Shown here one piece after another: positions 11,888-22,057 of a stretch of 64,000 nt of DNA. The first letter of the stretch is position 1, and every line of letters begins with the position of its first letter. The notes under the pieces were generated by a model. That model was not told the DNA's origin, did no database searches, and saw nothing but the letters and a program-made list of their open reading frames with translations. Origin of the DNA: Thinopyrum elongatum (Eukaryota; Streptophyta; Magnoliopsida; Poales; Poaceae). A program made the position numbers and the translations under genes. The stretch is from contig CM022299.1 in the NCBI GenBank assembly GCA_011799875.1, positions 29,973,996 through 30,037,995 on the forward strand. The letters are read 5' to 3'.

Positions 11888-13365
11888 ACATCGGATCTAT
11901 ACTAAGTATGCATCAGTATCAAAGGGAAGGGGTTGTATCTGAGGACTATACTACAGAAATGCCAGAATAGAGAGAAAGGCCTAGCCTATCAAAGACTAGC
12001 ATCTTGCAGCAACAGAAGAGAGTAGAGTAACGTAACATAATTAATAAGTATGTTGTATTATCAACGCCCAAAGATCCTTCCTCGACTCCCTGCGAGAAAG
12101 TGATCCCGGTGCCATCATATCCATTTAGTGTCTCAAGTATCTAGTTCTAGTTATAGTAGATCTGGATACAACTCTGAGTGTCCGTTACCGTGGACACGGC
12201 TATTCGAATAGATTAACTTCCCTGCAGGGGTGCACCAACTTACCCAACACGCTCGATTAGCTCTGGCCGGACACACTTTTCCGGGTTATGCCCGGCCTCG
12301 GCTGATTAACACGCCGTAGTCCTACCTAGGCTCAACAGAGAGGCCAACACGCCGGTCTACATCCTAAATGTGAAGGGGTCATGGGCCAATCGTCCTTTGC
12401 AATCCTGCGCGTTGCGAACACGACCTGGAGCAGACCCACCCCCTAATACAAGGGCAGGTGGTTCCCATCCAACCGGGCACGCACCGCTAAACCGCTGATG
12501 TCTGTGAGCTTTCGGAAGAATCGTATGACGCCGAGTGCCCATACTTATTTCTGCGTGGTGGTTAGTGCGAAAAGGCCAGAGGCCTACTCAGATCACATAC
12601 CCAAACCCGTTAGTGTCTTTGGAGCATGCGGAGATGATCAATGATCCATGATCTGTGGTCCCATCGCCCCGTCTCGTGGACTTACGGAAAGGGATAAGAA
12701 TGCCCGGCCGTGCCACGTAATTATCTCGCGGGTACCCTCCAGGTCAACCCGACTCACAAGAGACTGTCGGGAACTCAGGTCCACCTCTACCGGGGTGGTA
12801 CCACCGGTCCCTTCAGTCCCGTAGAAACAGTAGATGGGGAACAGGTAAAGGTAACTCTGTGTCCTTAACATCAAGGGGGAAATCCGAGGAATCACCCTCG
12901 ATGTAACCGTCAAGGTGAACTTGGTGGAATCACCCTCCAAGGGTTCACACTTGAGGTGTTGCACGACAGAGTCGTCATCGAGAGTGGTGAAGAAGGAATC
13001 ACCCTTTGTAATCCACGACCGATTAGCTACACTACAGAGATATCATCAAGAGTGCGTTACGAGGTATCACACTCGGCACTCGATAGTACCTCTACAGAGT
13101 CGTACAACTAAGGGGGTGTGCGGTGATGTCTCGGTCTCTGCACATCGATCACATTGATCAAGTCATCAGTGATGAAGCAGGGGCAACCAAGACAAGATGA
13201 GCGGTCACTGGTGGATCACTAACCAACCTATACTAAGCATATAGGATATCAGGTAAAGTAACAATAGCAGGTTACAAAAACAGGCTATGCATCAGAATAG
13301 GAGCTATCACTAGTGGAGAAAAGCCTAGCTATGGCGTGCCAAAAACTGCCTTGCTGGCGTAGACA
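11888..13365. other. Element O, middle piece
   Basis: This is noncoding LTR-like DNA of element O between insertions A and C. It is moderately GC-rich and I see no reliable gene in it. Confidence 0.65.
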
Positions 13366-13460
13366 CATGGTACGTCTCCAACGTATCTATAATTTTTGAT
13401 TGTTCCATCCTGTTATATTACCATTCTTGGATGTTTTACAATCATTTTATAGCAACTTTA

Positions 13461-13473
13461 TACTAGTAGAAAA
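13461..13473 (+). repeat. CACTA left terminal inverted repeat
   Basis: TACTAGTAGAAAA pairs with TTTTCTACTAGTG at 26368-26380. The outermost C is changed to T here. Confidence 0.93.
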
Positions 13474-13499
13474 TAGGGCTTTGGTCCAGGCCGGGTAAG

Positions 13500-13755
13500 C
13501 CCATTAATCCCAGTTCACTCACGAACTGGGACCCATGGGGGCATCGGTCCCGGTTCGTGAGGCCAGGGGGCCGGCCGGGCCTCGTGGGCCATTGGTCCCG
13601 GTTCATCTGGCCCCTTTGGTCCCGGTTCCTGACATGAACCGGGACCAATGGGCCTCGCTCCGGCCCACAACCATTGGTCCCGGTTTGTGGCTAGAACCGG
13701 GACCAAATGGGGTCCTTTAGTCCCGGTTCCAGCCACGAACCGGGACCAATGAGAT
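13500..13755. repeat. CACTA left subterminal repeat array
   Basis: GGTCCCGGTT and AACCGGGACC alternate in both orientations several times. Such arrays bind the accessory transposon protein (TNPA-like) in En/Spm elements; binding here is inferred. Confidence 0.85.
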
Positions 13756-13758
13756 GCC

Positions 13759-13764
13759 TATATA
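13759..13764 (+). promoter_or_regulatory. TATA box upstream of the CACTA transposase gene
   Basis: TATATA lies just inside the left subterminal array, followed by a GC-containing leader. The position fits the single 5' promoter of CACTA elements. Confidence 0.5.
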
Positions 13765-14227
13765 TACCCCCTGGCCCGCGAGCAGAGCAGTGGAGTGGTC
13801 TGTTTTTTTGGCCAGCCGTGGGAGAGCTTTGTGGTGCTCTAGCTCACCTCCTATGCACATGAGGTGTTCGATGAAATGCCCGAGCCACACTTAAGCTTTC
13901 TCCTCTCGAAGCTCCTTGTCCAAGCTCCATTTTCCTCAAGATTTGTCTAGGTTTGGCGGTCTGTCCTGTCCCCGTCCTCACCGCCGTCGATCGCCCGTGC
14001 CGATCTCGTCGCCGGCACCACCGTGGTGAGCCTCTTGTTCTTATCTTCTTTCTAAAAGAAAAAAGTTCTTACTTGTATGATTTAGATAGATACTTGTGTA
14101 ATTTTCTTACTTTTATTATTGTTTGTTATTATATAGTGCGATGGTTTTGGTATCCACCTCCGTCGGCCCTCGTCCTGTCTATGATTCGGATGTGGTATAT
14201 ATTATCTTTTATAACTATTTGGTTCAT

Positions 14228-14585
14228 TTAGTGTTTATGACAATTATGCCGACCAACGTGACATAGATGTTTTTATCTAGGAGGTATGTGAACCGGAAAT
14301 TCCAACCGACCCTATTGTCGAGAGGTTAAATTTAGTTGAAGAAGAAAACAATTACTTGAAGAAAAAATTGAAAATAATTGAGGAGGAGAAGATGAGATTG
14401 GAGTTGCATGTTGCGGATGTCGCCATGATCACAAGATCAAGATGGATGAAATGCGCTTGAAGATTAGAAAGATTAAAAAATATGCCATTCATACTGAGGC
14501 TTGGTATCATTATGCCGTTGGATCAATTGTTACCTTAGTTGCGATTATGATCGCATTTGTTGTTGCATTGAAATGTTTTACATAG
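14228..14585 (+). pseudogene. Coiled-coil plus C-terminal membrane helix protein, remnant
   Basis: A degraded small gene lies ahead of the transposase. One frame (from about 14237) reads an acidic start (DQRDIDVF), a stop TAG at about 14276, then a heptad-like coiled coil rich in Glu and Lys (LVEEENNYLKKKLKIIEEEK). A shift near 14420 moves to the frame reading MRLKIRKIKKYAI, HTEAWYHYAVGS and a hydrophobic helix (IVTLVAIMIAFVVAL) ending KCFT and TAG 14583-14585. I recall similar sequence in other Triticeae CACTA copies, so it is probably family cargo. Its function is unknown. Confidence 0.5.
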
Positions 14586-14757
14586 TTTCAATGTATGGTT
14601 TAATTAGATGCTCTGGAGAGCTATGTGTTGTTCAATGAGAACTATGTATGTACTTTGGTTTTAATGTGATGATGAACTTCTATTAATTTGGTCACTTCTG
14701 TATTCATGATGTTCTGTAATGGTTTTTGACACACTTAATTATATGTAATGCACGCAG

Positions 14758-17707
14758 ATGAACCGACAATGGATGTACGGTAACAGACGCACCTCCGAGT
14801 ACATTAAGGGCGTGCATAATTTTCTCGAAGTGGCTGAGGCAAACAAGCAGAATGGTTTTATGTGTTGTCCATGCCCTATATGTGGGAATACGAAGTCTTA
14901 CTCTGACTGGAAAATCCTTCACACCCACTTGCTTTATAAGGGTTTCATGCCACACTATAATGTTTGGACCAAGCACGGAGAAAGAGGGGTTATGATGGAA
15001 GACAACAAAGAAGAAGAGGATGATGACAACTATGTGCCCCCTGAATACGGTGATGCTGCAACGGGGGAAGCTGAAGATCAAGAGGAACCAGACGATGTGC
15101 CCGATGATGATCTTCGCCGGATCATTGTTGATGCAAAGAGACAATGCAAAAGTGAAAAGGAGAAGTTGAAGTTCGATCGCATGTTAGAGGATCACAAAAA
15201 AGGGTTGTACCCCAATTGCGAAGATGGCAACACAAAGCTCGGTACCACACTGGAATTGCTGCAATGGAAGGCAGAGAATGGTGTATCTGACAAAGGATTT
15301 GAGAAGCTACTAAAAATATTGAAGAAGAAGCTTCCAAAGGATAACGAATTGCCTGACAGTATGTACGAAGCAAAGAAGGTTGTATACCCTCTAGGATTGG
15401 AGGTGCAGAAGATACATGCATGCCCTAATGACTGCATCCTCTACTGCGGTGTGTACGAGGATTTGAACGCATGCCCGGTATGCGGTGCATTGCGGTATAA
15501 GATCAGACGAGATGACCCTGGTGATGTTGAGGGCGAGCGCCCCAGGAAGAGGGTTCCTGCCAAGGTGATGTGATATGCTCCTATAATACCATGGTTGAAA
15601 CATTTGTTCAGAAACAAAAAGCATGCCAAGTTGATGCGATGGCACAAAGAGGACCGTAAGAAAGACGGGAAGTTGAGAGCACCCGCTGACGGGTCGCAGT
15701 GGAGAAAAATCGAGAGAAAGTGGGGGGACTTTGCAGGTGACGCAAGGAACGTATGGTTTGGTTTAAGCGCGGATGGCATTAATCCTTTTGGGGAGCAGAG
15801 CAGCAATCATAGCACCTGGCCCATGACTCTATGTATCTATAACCTTCCTCCTTGGCTGTGCATGAAGCGGAAGTTCATTATGATGCCAGTTCTCATCCAA
15901 GGCCCTAAGCAACCCGGCAACGACATTGATGTGTACCTAAGGCCATTAGTTGAAGAACTTTTATAGTTGTGGAATGGAAAAGGTGTACGTGTGTGGGATG
16001 AGCAAGACCAGCAGGAATTTGACCTACATGCGTTGCTGTTTGTAACCATCAATGATTGGCCTGCTCTCAGTAACCTTTCAGGACAGACAAACAATGGATA
16101 CCACGCATGCACGCACTGTTTAGATGACACCGAAAGTATATATTTGGACAAATGCAGGAAGAATGTGTACCTAGGGCATCGTCGATTTCTTCCGACCAAC
16201 CATCAATGTCGAAAGAAAGGCAAGCATTTCAAAGGCGAGGCAGATCACCAGAAGAAGCCCGCCGTCCGTACTGGTGATCACATACTTGCTATGGTCAATG
16301 ATTTACAAGTAATCTTTGGAAAGGGTCCCGGCGGACTATCTGTTCCGAATGACGCTGAGGGACGCGTCACCCATGTGGAAGAAGAAATCTATATTTTGGG
16401 ACCTACCCTATTGGAAAGACCTAGAGGTTTGCTCTGCAATCGACGTGATGCACGTGACGAAGAATCTTTGCGTGAACCTGCTAGGCTTCTTGGGCGTGTA
16501 TGGGAAGACAAAAGATACACCGGAGGCACGGGAGGACCAGCAACGTGTGCACGAAAAAGACGGCATGCCTCCAAAGCAGTATGAAGGTCCTGCCAGCTAC
16601 GCTCTTACCAAAGAAGAGAAGGAAATCTTCTTTGAATGCCTGCTCAGTATGAAGGTCCCGTCTGGCTTCTCGTCGAATATAAAGGGAATAATAAATATGG
16701 CAGAGAAAAAGTTCCAGAACCTAAAGTCTCATGACTGCCACGTGATTATGACGCAATTGCTTCCGGTTGCATTGAGGGGGCTTCTACCGGAAAACGTTCG
16801 ATTAGCCATGGTGAAGCTATGTGCATTCCTCAATGCAATCTCTCAGAAGATGATCGATCCAGAAATCCTACCAAGGTTAAGGCATTCTTGGTCTCAAGCA
16901 CACTACACAGTTCTAAAGAATTCTACCTTGGTGACCCCGTATGTCGATGAACACAAGAATATTCTACGCTCCAAACACCCGGAGCAGTGTGACGACTGGA
17001 TTACATGTGAACACATCTGGAGTTTCGGCAGTTGGTTGCAAACACGTCTCATGGGTGACAACACTGTTTCTGATGAGCTGTACTCGTTAGCCAGGGGACC
17101 ATCTTCGACTGTATTGACTTACAAAGGGTACGAGATAAATGGGAATACATTTTACACGATCGCCCAAGATCAAAAGAGCACCAACCAAAACAGTGGTGTC
17201 CACTTTGATGCAGCAACCAAGAGGGGAAAGTTCGACACGTATTATGGTTACATAGTGGACATATGGGAACTTGACTATGGACATGATTTTAAGGTCCCTT
17301 TGTTTCAGTGCAAATGGGTCAATCTATCAGGAGGCGGGGTACAGGTAGACCCACAGTACGGAATGATAACAGTGGATCTGAACAATCTTGGGTACACAGA
17401 CGAACCATTCATCCTAGCCAATGATGTGGCGCAGGTTTTCTATGTGAAGGACATGTCTACCAAACCGAGAAAAAGAAAAGATAAGGAAGCGAATACATCA
17501 TACGATGAGCCAAAGCGCCACATAGTTCTTTCAGGAAAAAGAGACATCGTGGGAGTGTAGGGCAAGACAGACATGTCTGAAGATTATGAAAAGTTTCATG
17601 AAATTCCTCCCTTCAAAGTCAAGGCTGACCCAAGCACCCTGTTAAACGATGAAGATTATCCATGGTTACGGCGCAATAAGCAAAGGACACAAGCGAAGAA
17701 AAAGTGA
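14758..17707 (+). pseudogene. TNP2-type CACTA transposase, decayed
   Basis: This is the transposase that would cut and join CACTA ends. From ATG 14758 it has an N-terminal transposase-associated region (WMYGNRRTSEYIKGV, Cys motif CCPCPICGN), an acidic linker near 15015-15110, then the Transposase_21 core. The core has CxxC pairs (NACPVCG; CTHCLDDTE), a DVMHVTKNLCVNLLG block and the downstream LPRLRHSWSQ region. The frame is broken by TGA 15571-15573, TAG 15964-15966, a 1-base shift around 16360-16370, and TAG 17558-17560; homologous reading continues to TGA 17705-17707. The total is about 980 residues, close to full length for the family. It is not functional as it stands. Confidence 0.9.
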
Positions 17708-17779
17708 AGACTTTCTCTCCACAACTATTATGATGATGCCTTTGATCTAGAATATCACTGCACTTACATGTGAAGAAAT

Positions 17780-18668
17780 GAAATGCCTTTTGTAACAGAT
17801 GAGTTTTCGTATGAAACCCTGATACTTCGAAAGAGATTGTCCGTTTTGTACACGAAGTGCATCCAGCTTTTGCCGCAACCCTCTCAACTTTTTATAACAT
17901 GCTATGTGGGTGAAATGATGATACCATACCAACTTTCAACCTTTTCAGAGTTCATTTGTAGTGTTTTTCAATTTCAGGGTCATTTAGCTTAAAAAAATCA
18001 TTAAATGCATGAAAAATACCAAATAAAGTCTGAAAGGGTTGAAAATTGATGATGTGGCTTTGAATGGTTCATTTTGAACACACAAAAAGTCTGGAGTTCA
18101 AATAAGTTCAAAAAAAATGAAATACCTTTGTAACACATGATTTTTCGTCCAAAACCCTGACACTTCAAAAGAGATTGTCCATTTTGTACACGAAGTGCAT
18201 CTAGTTTTTGCCATAACCCTCTCAACTTTTTAGCACATGCTATGTGGGTGAAATGATGATACCATGCCAACTTTCAACCTTTTCACAGTTCATTTGAAGT
18301 GCTTTTCAATTTCAGGGTCATTCTCAAAAAAATCAGTAAATGCATGAAAAATACCAAATGAAGTCAGAAAGGGTTGAAAATTGATGATGTGGCTTTGAAT
18401 GGTGCATTTTGAACACACAAAAAGTCTGGAGTTCAAATAAGTTCAAAAAAATGAAATCCCTTTGTAATAGATGAGTTTTCGTCTGAAACCCTGATACTTC
18501 GAAAGAGATTGTCCATTTTGTACACGAAATGCATCCAGTTTTTGCCGTAACCCTCTCAACTTTTTAGCACATGCTATGTGGGTGAAATGATGATACCATA
18601 CCAACTTTCAACCTTTTCACAGTTCATTTGAAGTGCTTTTCAATTTCAAGGTCATTTAGCTCAAAGAA
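17780..18668. repeat. Tandem ~335-bp repeat, 2.7 copies
   Basis: Copies begin at about 17780, 18119 and 18450. Each carries TTTTCGT..CCCTGA..ACTTC, a CTCTCAACTTTT block and GCTATGTGGGTGAAATGATG. The copies are diverged by point changes. The array lies just after the transposase gene. Confidence 0.88.
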
Positions 18669-19330
18669 TGAACTAATAACAAAAAGAATGAACTAGAAAA
18701 CTTTTATGAAACTCTAATAGCAAAAGGAAACAACTAAAAAAATCAATTAAAATATTCTGTTATGATCAACTAAAACAAAACTATAATATTCTTCAATAGC
18801 AAAAAAATCAACTAAAAAGCTTTTATAAAACACTAATAGCAAAAGGAATCAACTAAAAACATTTTATAAACTTCTATTATTTTTGAAACTAAAATTATAA
18901 AAAAATTATGCAACTAAAATTATCAAAGTATTTTTTTGTCAAAACATTAATAGCAAAAAGAATTATCATAAAGAATTTTTTTGTTAGAAACTTTAATAGC
19001 AAAAAGAATTATCATAAAGAATTTTTGTTAGAAACTAAAATAACAAAATCTTTTTTGAATAAATGATAAAACACAGATATAAATAGCAGGAAAACGAATC
19101 ACTCAAAAATCTATTTTTATAGTAAAGTTATTCACAAACTAGTGATTCACACAAATTTCAAAGAATTCAAATTTAAACTATTCAAATTTGAAAACTAATG
19201 GCACTAACAGAAAGTTTATAATTTTTGTGACCTAACAGCAAAAAGAATTAAAAAAATAAAGCAAAAAACAAAAGAAAATAAATAATGTGAAAAAAACAAA
19301 AAAACTGGAAAAAAAAATAAAAAAATGCCG
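18669..19330. other. AT-rich spacer with AATAGCAAAAAGAAT repeats
   Basis: This is low-complexity AT-rich DNA with imperfect repeats of AATAGCAAAAAGAAT and similar units. I see no gene in it. Confidence 0.7.
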
Positions 19331-19555
19331 CCTACTGGGCCACCACGGCCTGAATACGACTAGAAACCCAACTCGCCAGGTGGGCCAGGATTCCAGCCCG
19401 CAGAAGGCCGAGTAGGCCCACAGGCAGAGAGACACGTTTAGGCCAGTAGGCCTGCAATAGAGAGGAGTTCGAAAGGGGAGGCACAGCCGCGCTTATAAAC
19501 TGGTGCCGAAGCTCCTCAGCTAGCGAGGTGGGACTAAACATCCACCGTGGCTGTG

Positions 19556-19803
19556 CCAGGCACAGACTATTGGTCCCAGTTGGTGGCACAAACCGGGACC
19601 AATGCCCTCCTTCCCGGTTCGTGGCACCAACCGGTACCAATGCTACCCTTTGGTCCCGGTTCATGCCACCAACCGGGACCAAAGGTCTCTGCTTCCCGCC
19701 CTTTGGGCTGACGAAAAGAGACCTTTGGTCCCGGTTGGTGGCACGAACCAGGACCAAAGGGTTGCATTGGTCCCGGTTCATGCCACAAACCAGGACCAAA
19801 GGT
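19556..19803. repeat. Internal third array of CACTA subterminal repeats
   Basis: GGTCCCGGTTGGTGGCAC, GGTCCCGGTTCATGCCAC and their complements alternate as at the two ends of the element, yet this array is in its middle. It is followed at once by a TATA box and a GC-rich leader, just as at the left end. Confidence 0.85.
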
Positions 19804-19808
19804 GTGGG

Positions 19809-19815
19809 TATATAA
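19809..19815 (+). promoter_or_regulatory. Internal TATA box of the CACTA element
   Basis: TATATAA directly follows the internal subterminal array. It would drive transcription through the hairpin (21178-21672) and into the second gene (22058). Promoter activity is inferred from position only. Confidence 0.45.
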
Positions 19816-19839
19816 CCCCACACTTAGAGAAATTTCCCC

Positions 19840-20140
19840 CACCCCGCCATTCTTCTCTGAACGCCGCAAGGCTGCCCCTGCTTCCTCGACGCCGTCGCCG
19901 CCCCGTGGTTGCCGTCGCCGTCGCCGCCCGCTCCTCGACGCTGTCGCCGCCCGCTCCTCGTCGCCGTCGCCCCGCGCTCCTGCCCTGCCCTGACGCGCCG
20001 CCCGGCCCGTGCCCCCTGCCTCGACGTATGCCGACTGCCCCGTGCTCCCTGCCTCGACGCCGGCCGCCCCGTGCCCCCGGCCTGCCCCGACCACGCCGCA
20101 CCTCTCCTCGCCGTTCGGTCCGGCCGGCCTCCTCCTCTTT
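19840..20140 (+). other. GC-rich leader after the internal TATA box
   Basis: This stretch is dominated by CGCCGCCCGCTCCTCGACGC-like repeats. Long open frames on both strands here are a by-product of base composition, so no protein is called. Confidence 0.6.
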
Positions 20141-20149
20141 GTTTTTTTT

Positions 20150-20470
20150 AATATGATGATTTTTTTGTTCATAGATGATATATATGTAGTGTATATGATG
20201 ATATGTATGTGTATATATATGATGATATGTCATGTTTTTTCATAATTTTTTTGTTCATAGATGATATATATGTAGTGTATATGATGATATATATGTATGT
20301 GTATGCAAAAGTTACATTTAAGAAAAAAAGAAAATGTATGTATTATGTTCATATGCAAAAGTTAGAATTTTTTTTGTAGTAGATGATGATGATGATATGA
20401 TGATATATGAAACTTGGTCAATTTTTTTGTACTAGATGATGATGATGATGATGATATATGAAAACTTGGT
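20150..20470. repeat. ATGATGATATATATG-rich simple repeats
   Basis: A ~80-bp duplication (TTTTTTTGTTCATAGATGAT starting near 20158 and 20247) is followed by GATGATGATGATATATGA tracts near 20380 and 20440. Confidence 0.7.
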
Positions 20471-20569
20471 CAATTTTCTGTTGTAGATGTTTTGAATGTA
20501 TTAAAGTTTGGTCATATTGAAAAAAGTTTGAATGTTGCATATTTCACGATGAACATTTGATCCATTGTA

Positions 20570-21170
20570 ACTAGATGCAATAATTTGATCATATGTCAAA
20601 GTTGATCATAGTCAAAGTTTGAATTTTGACATACGCAACATTTGATCATATATCAAAGTTGATCATATGTCAAAGTTTGAATTTTGACATATGCAACATT
20701 TGATCATATGTCAAAGTTTGATCATATTTTTTCTGTTGTAGATGTTTGAATGTATTAAAAGTTTGTCATATTGAAAAAAGTTTGGATGTTGCATATTTCA
20801 CGATGCAACATTTGATCCAATGTAACTAGATGCAATAATTTGATCATATGTCCAAAAGTTTGAATTTTGACATATGCAACATTTGATCATATATCAAAGT
20901 TTGATCATATGTCAAAGTTTGAATTTTGACATATGCAACATTTGATCATATGTCAAAGTTTGATCATATGTCAAAGTTTGAATTTTGACATATGCAACAT
21001 TTGATCATATGTCAAAGTTTGAATTTTGACATATGCAACATTTGATCATATGTCAAAGTTTGAATTTTGACATATGCAACATTTGATCATATGTCAAAGT
21101 TTGATCATATGTCAAAGTTTGAATTTTGACATATGCAACAATATTTGATCATATGTCAAAGTTTGACTTT
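20570..21170. repeat. Array of palindromic ~41-bp repeats
   Basis: About eight units contain CATATGTCAAA, a short spacer, then TTTTGACATATG, so each unit folds on itself. Some units carry an extra 18-bp AAAGTTTGATCATATGTC. The array runs up to the left edge of the SNF2 hairpin. Confidence 0.88.
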
Positions 21171-21177
21171 TGCCATA

Positions 21178-21672
21178 GATTTATCAAGAATGCCCCCATT
21201 ATGGATGTGCACAAGTTGATCCAATTTTTTTCTGATCTCATCTATATATATATTCTTCTATATGTCACGTTGTCTGTCAAAGTATTGAAGAAATCCATGG
21301 CTTCATCATTAGCCGAAAGTAATAGGCGTATGATGCTACGAAGCTCTTCAAAGTTGTTTTGGAACGGAGTTCCGGACAGAATAATTCGCTTTTTTGTACG
21401 AATTTCAGCAAAGGCCTTCCAAATAGCGATATTCGGAAGGCTCTTGCTGAACTTCGTACCAAAAAGCTAATTATCCTATCCGGGACTCCGTTCCAAAACA
21501 ATTTTGGAGAGCTTCGTACCATTATGCGCCTGTTACTTCCGGCTAATGATGAAGCCATGGTTTTCTTGAATCCTTTGACACTAGACAACGTGACATATAG
21601 AAGGGTAGATGAGATCAGGAAAAATATGGACCATTTTCTGCACATCCAGAATGGCGCCATTTTGTTAAATCC
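21178..21672. repeat. Long hairpin made of two opposed SNF2-helicase gene fragments
   Basis: This is an inverted repeat with left arm 21178-21420, 14-nt loop 21421-21434 and right arm 21435-21672. Over the 144-bp core next to the loop I count 126 matches; further out there are small gaps. The right arm on the plus strand reads AELRTKKLIILSGTPFQNN, and the left arm on the minus strand reads AEIRTKKRIILSGTPFQNN. This is conserved motif III of SNF2-family chromatin remodellers, with a preceding IWKAF-type segment and a following DEIRK..H(I)HNG segment. The phrase SGTPFQNNF resembles the CLSY/DRD1-like plant branch; that subfamily call is tentative. The fragment is captured host sequence and cannot encode a working helicase. 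Confidence 0.85.
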
Positions 21673-21699
21673 CTTAAAGGTTAAGAGAATCCCTTGTTT

Positions 21700-21950
21700 G
21701 ACATTCATGAGAGAGGCGGTCCGGACGTCGGACATTCATGAGAGAGGCGGTCCGGTCCAGTCGCCAGGCATGTCATGTGATAGGTAGTATTTTTTGTGTT
21801 CATAGAAAACTCCGGTAACTCTTCAACATGAGGGGGGACGTCGATCAACCCCCTCTCGCCCGACCAAACCCTAGAAGCGTCGAGGCCACCCCAAACCCTA
21901 GAAGCGTTGTCGAGGCCACCCCAAACCGTAGAAGCGTTGTCGAGGCCACT
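21700..21950. repeat. Two short tandem repeats after the hairpin
   Basis: GACATTCATGAGAGAGGCGG occurs twice in a row (about 21700-21755). CCCTAGAAGCG(TTGT)CGAGGCCACC occurs three times (about 21868-21948). They form the leader of the second CACTA gene. Confidence 0.8.
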
Positions 21951-22057
21951 AATATGATTCCTTGTTGTGATTAGCTAGCTAGGTCTATGTTTGCCACTAA
22001 TATATCCATCTCTCATGTTTGTATATTAATTGCCATGTTGTAATATTTGCATAAACT

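Noticed and set aside
13463..13736. Short frames rich in NRDQ and GPG residues (also near 19600-19820 and 26090-26380)
   Set aside because: Produced by the GGTCCCGGTT subterminal repeats of the CACTA element.
19567..20245. Arg/Pro/Ala-rich open frames after the internal TATA box
   Set aside because: Overlapping frames on both strands made by CGCCGC-type repeats and subterminal repeats; no conserved protein pattern.
20570..21170. CRISPR-like array of regular repeats
   Set aside because: The units are directly adjacent with no unique spacers, in a plant transposon.
21126..21787. Separate proteins of about 114, 152 and 142 residues on opposite strands
   Set aside because: They are readings across the inverted repeat. 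Only the SNF2-like frames within each arm have meaning, and they read into the loop.
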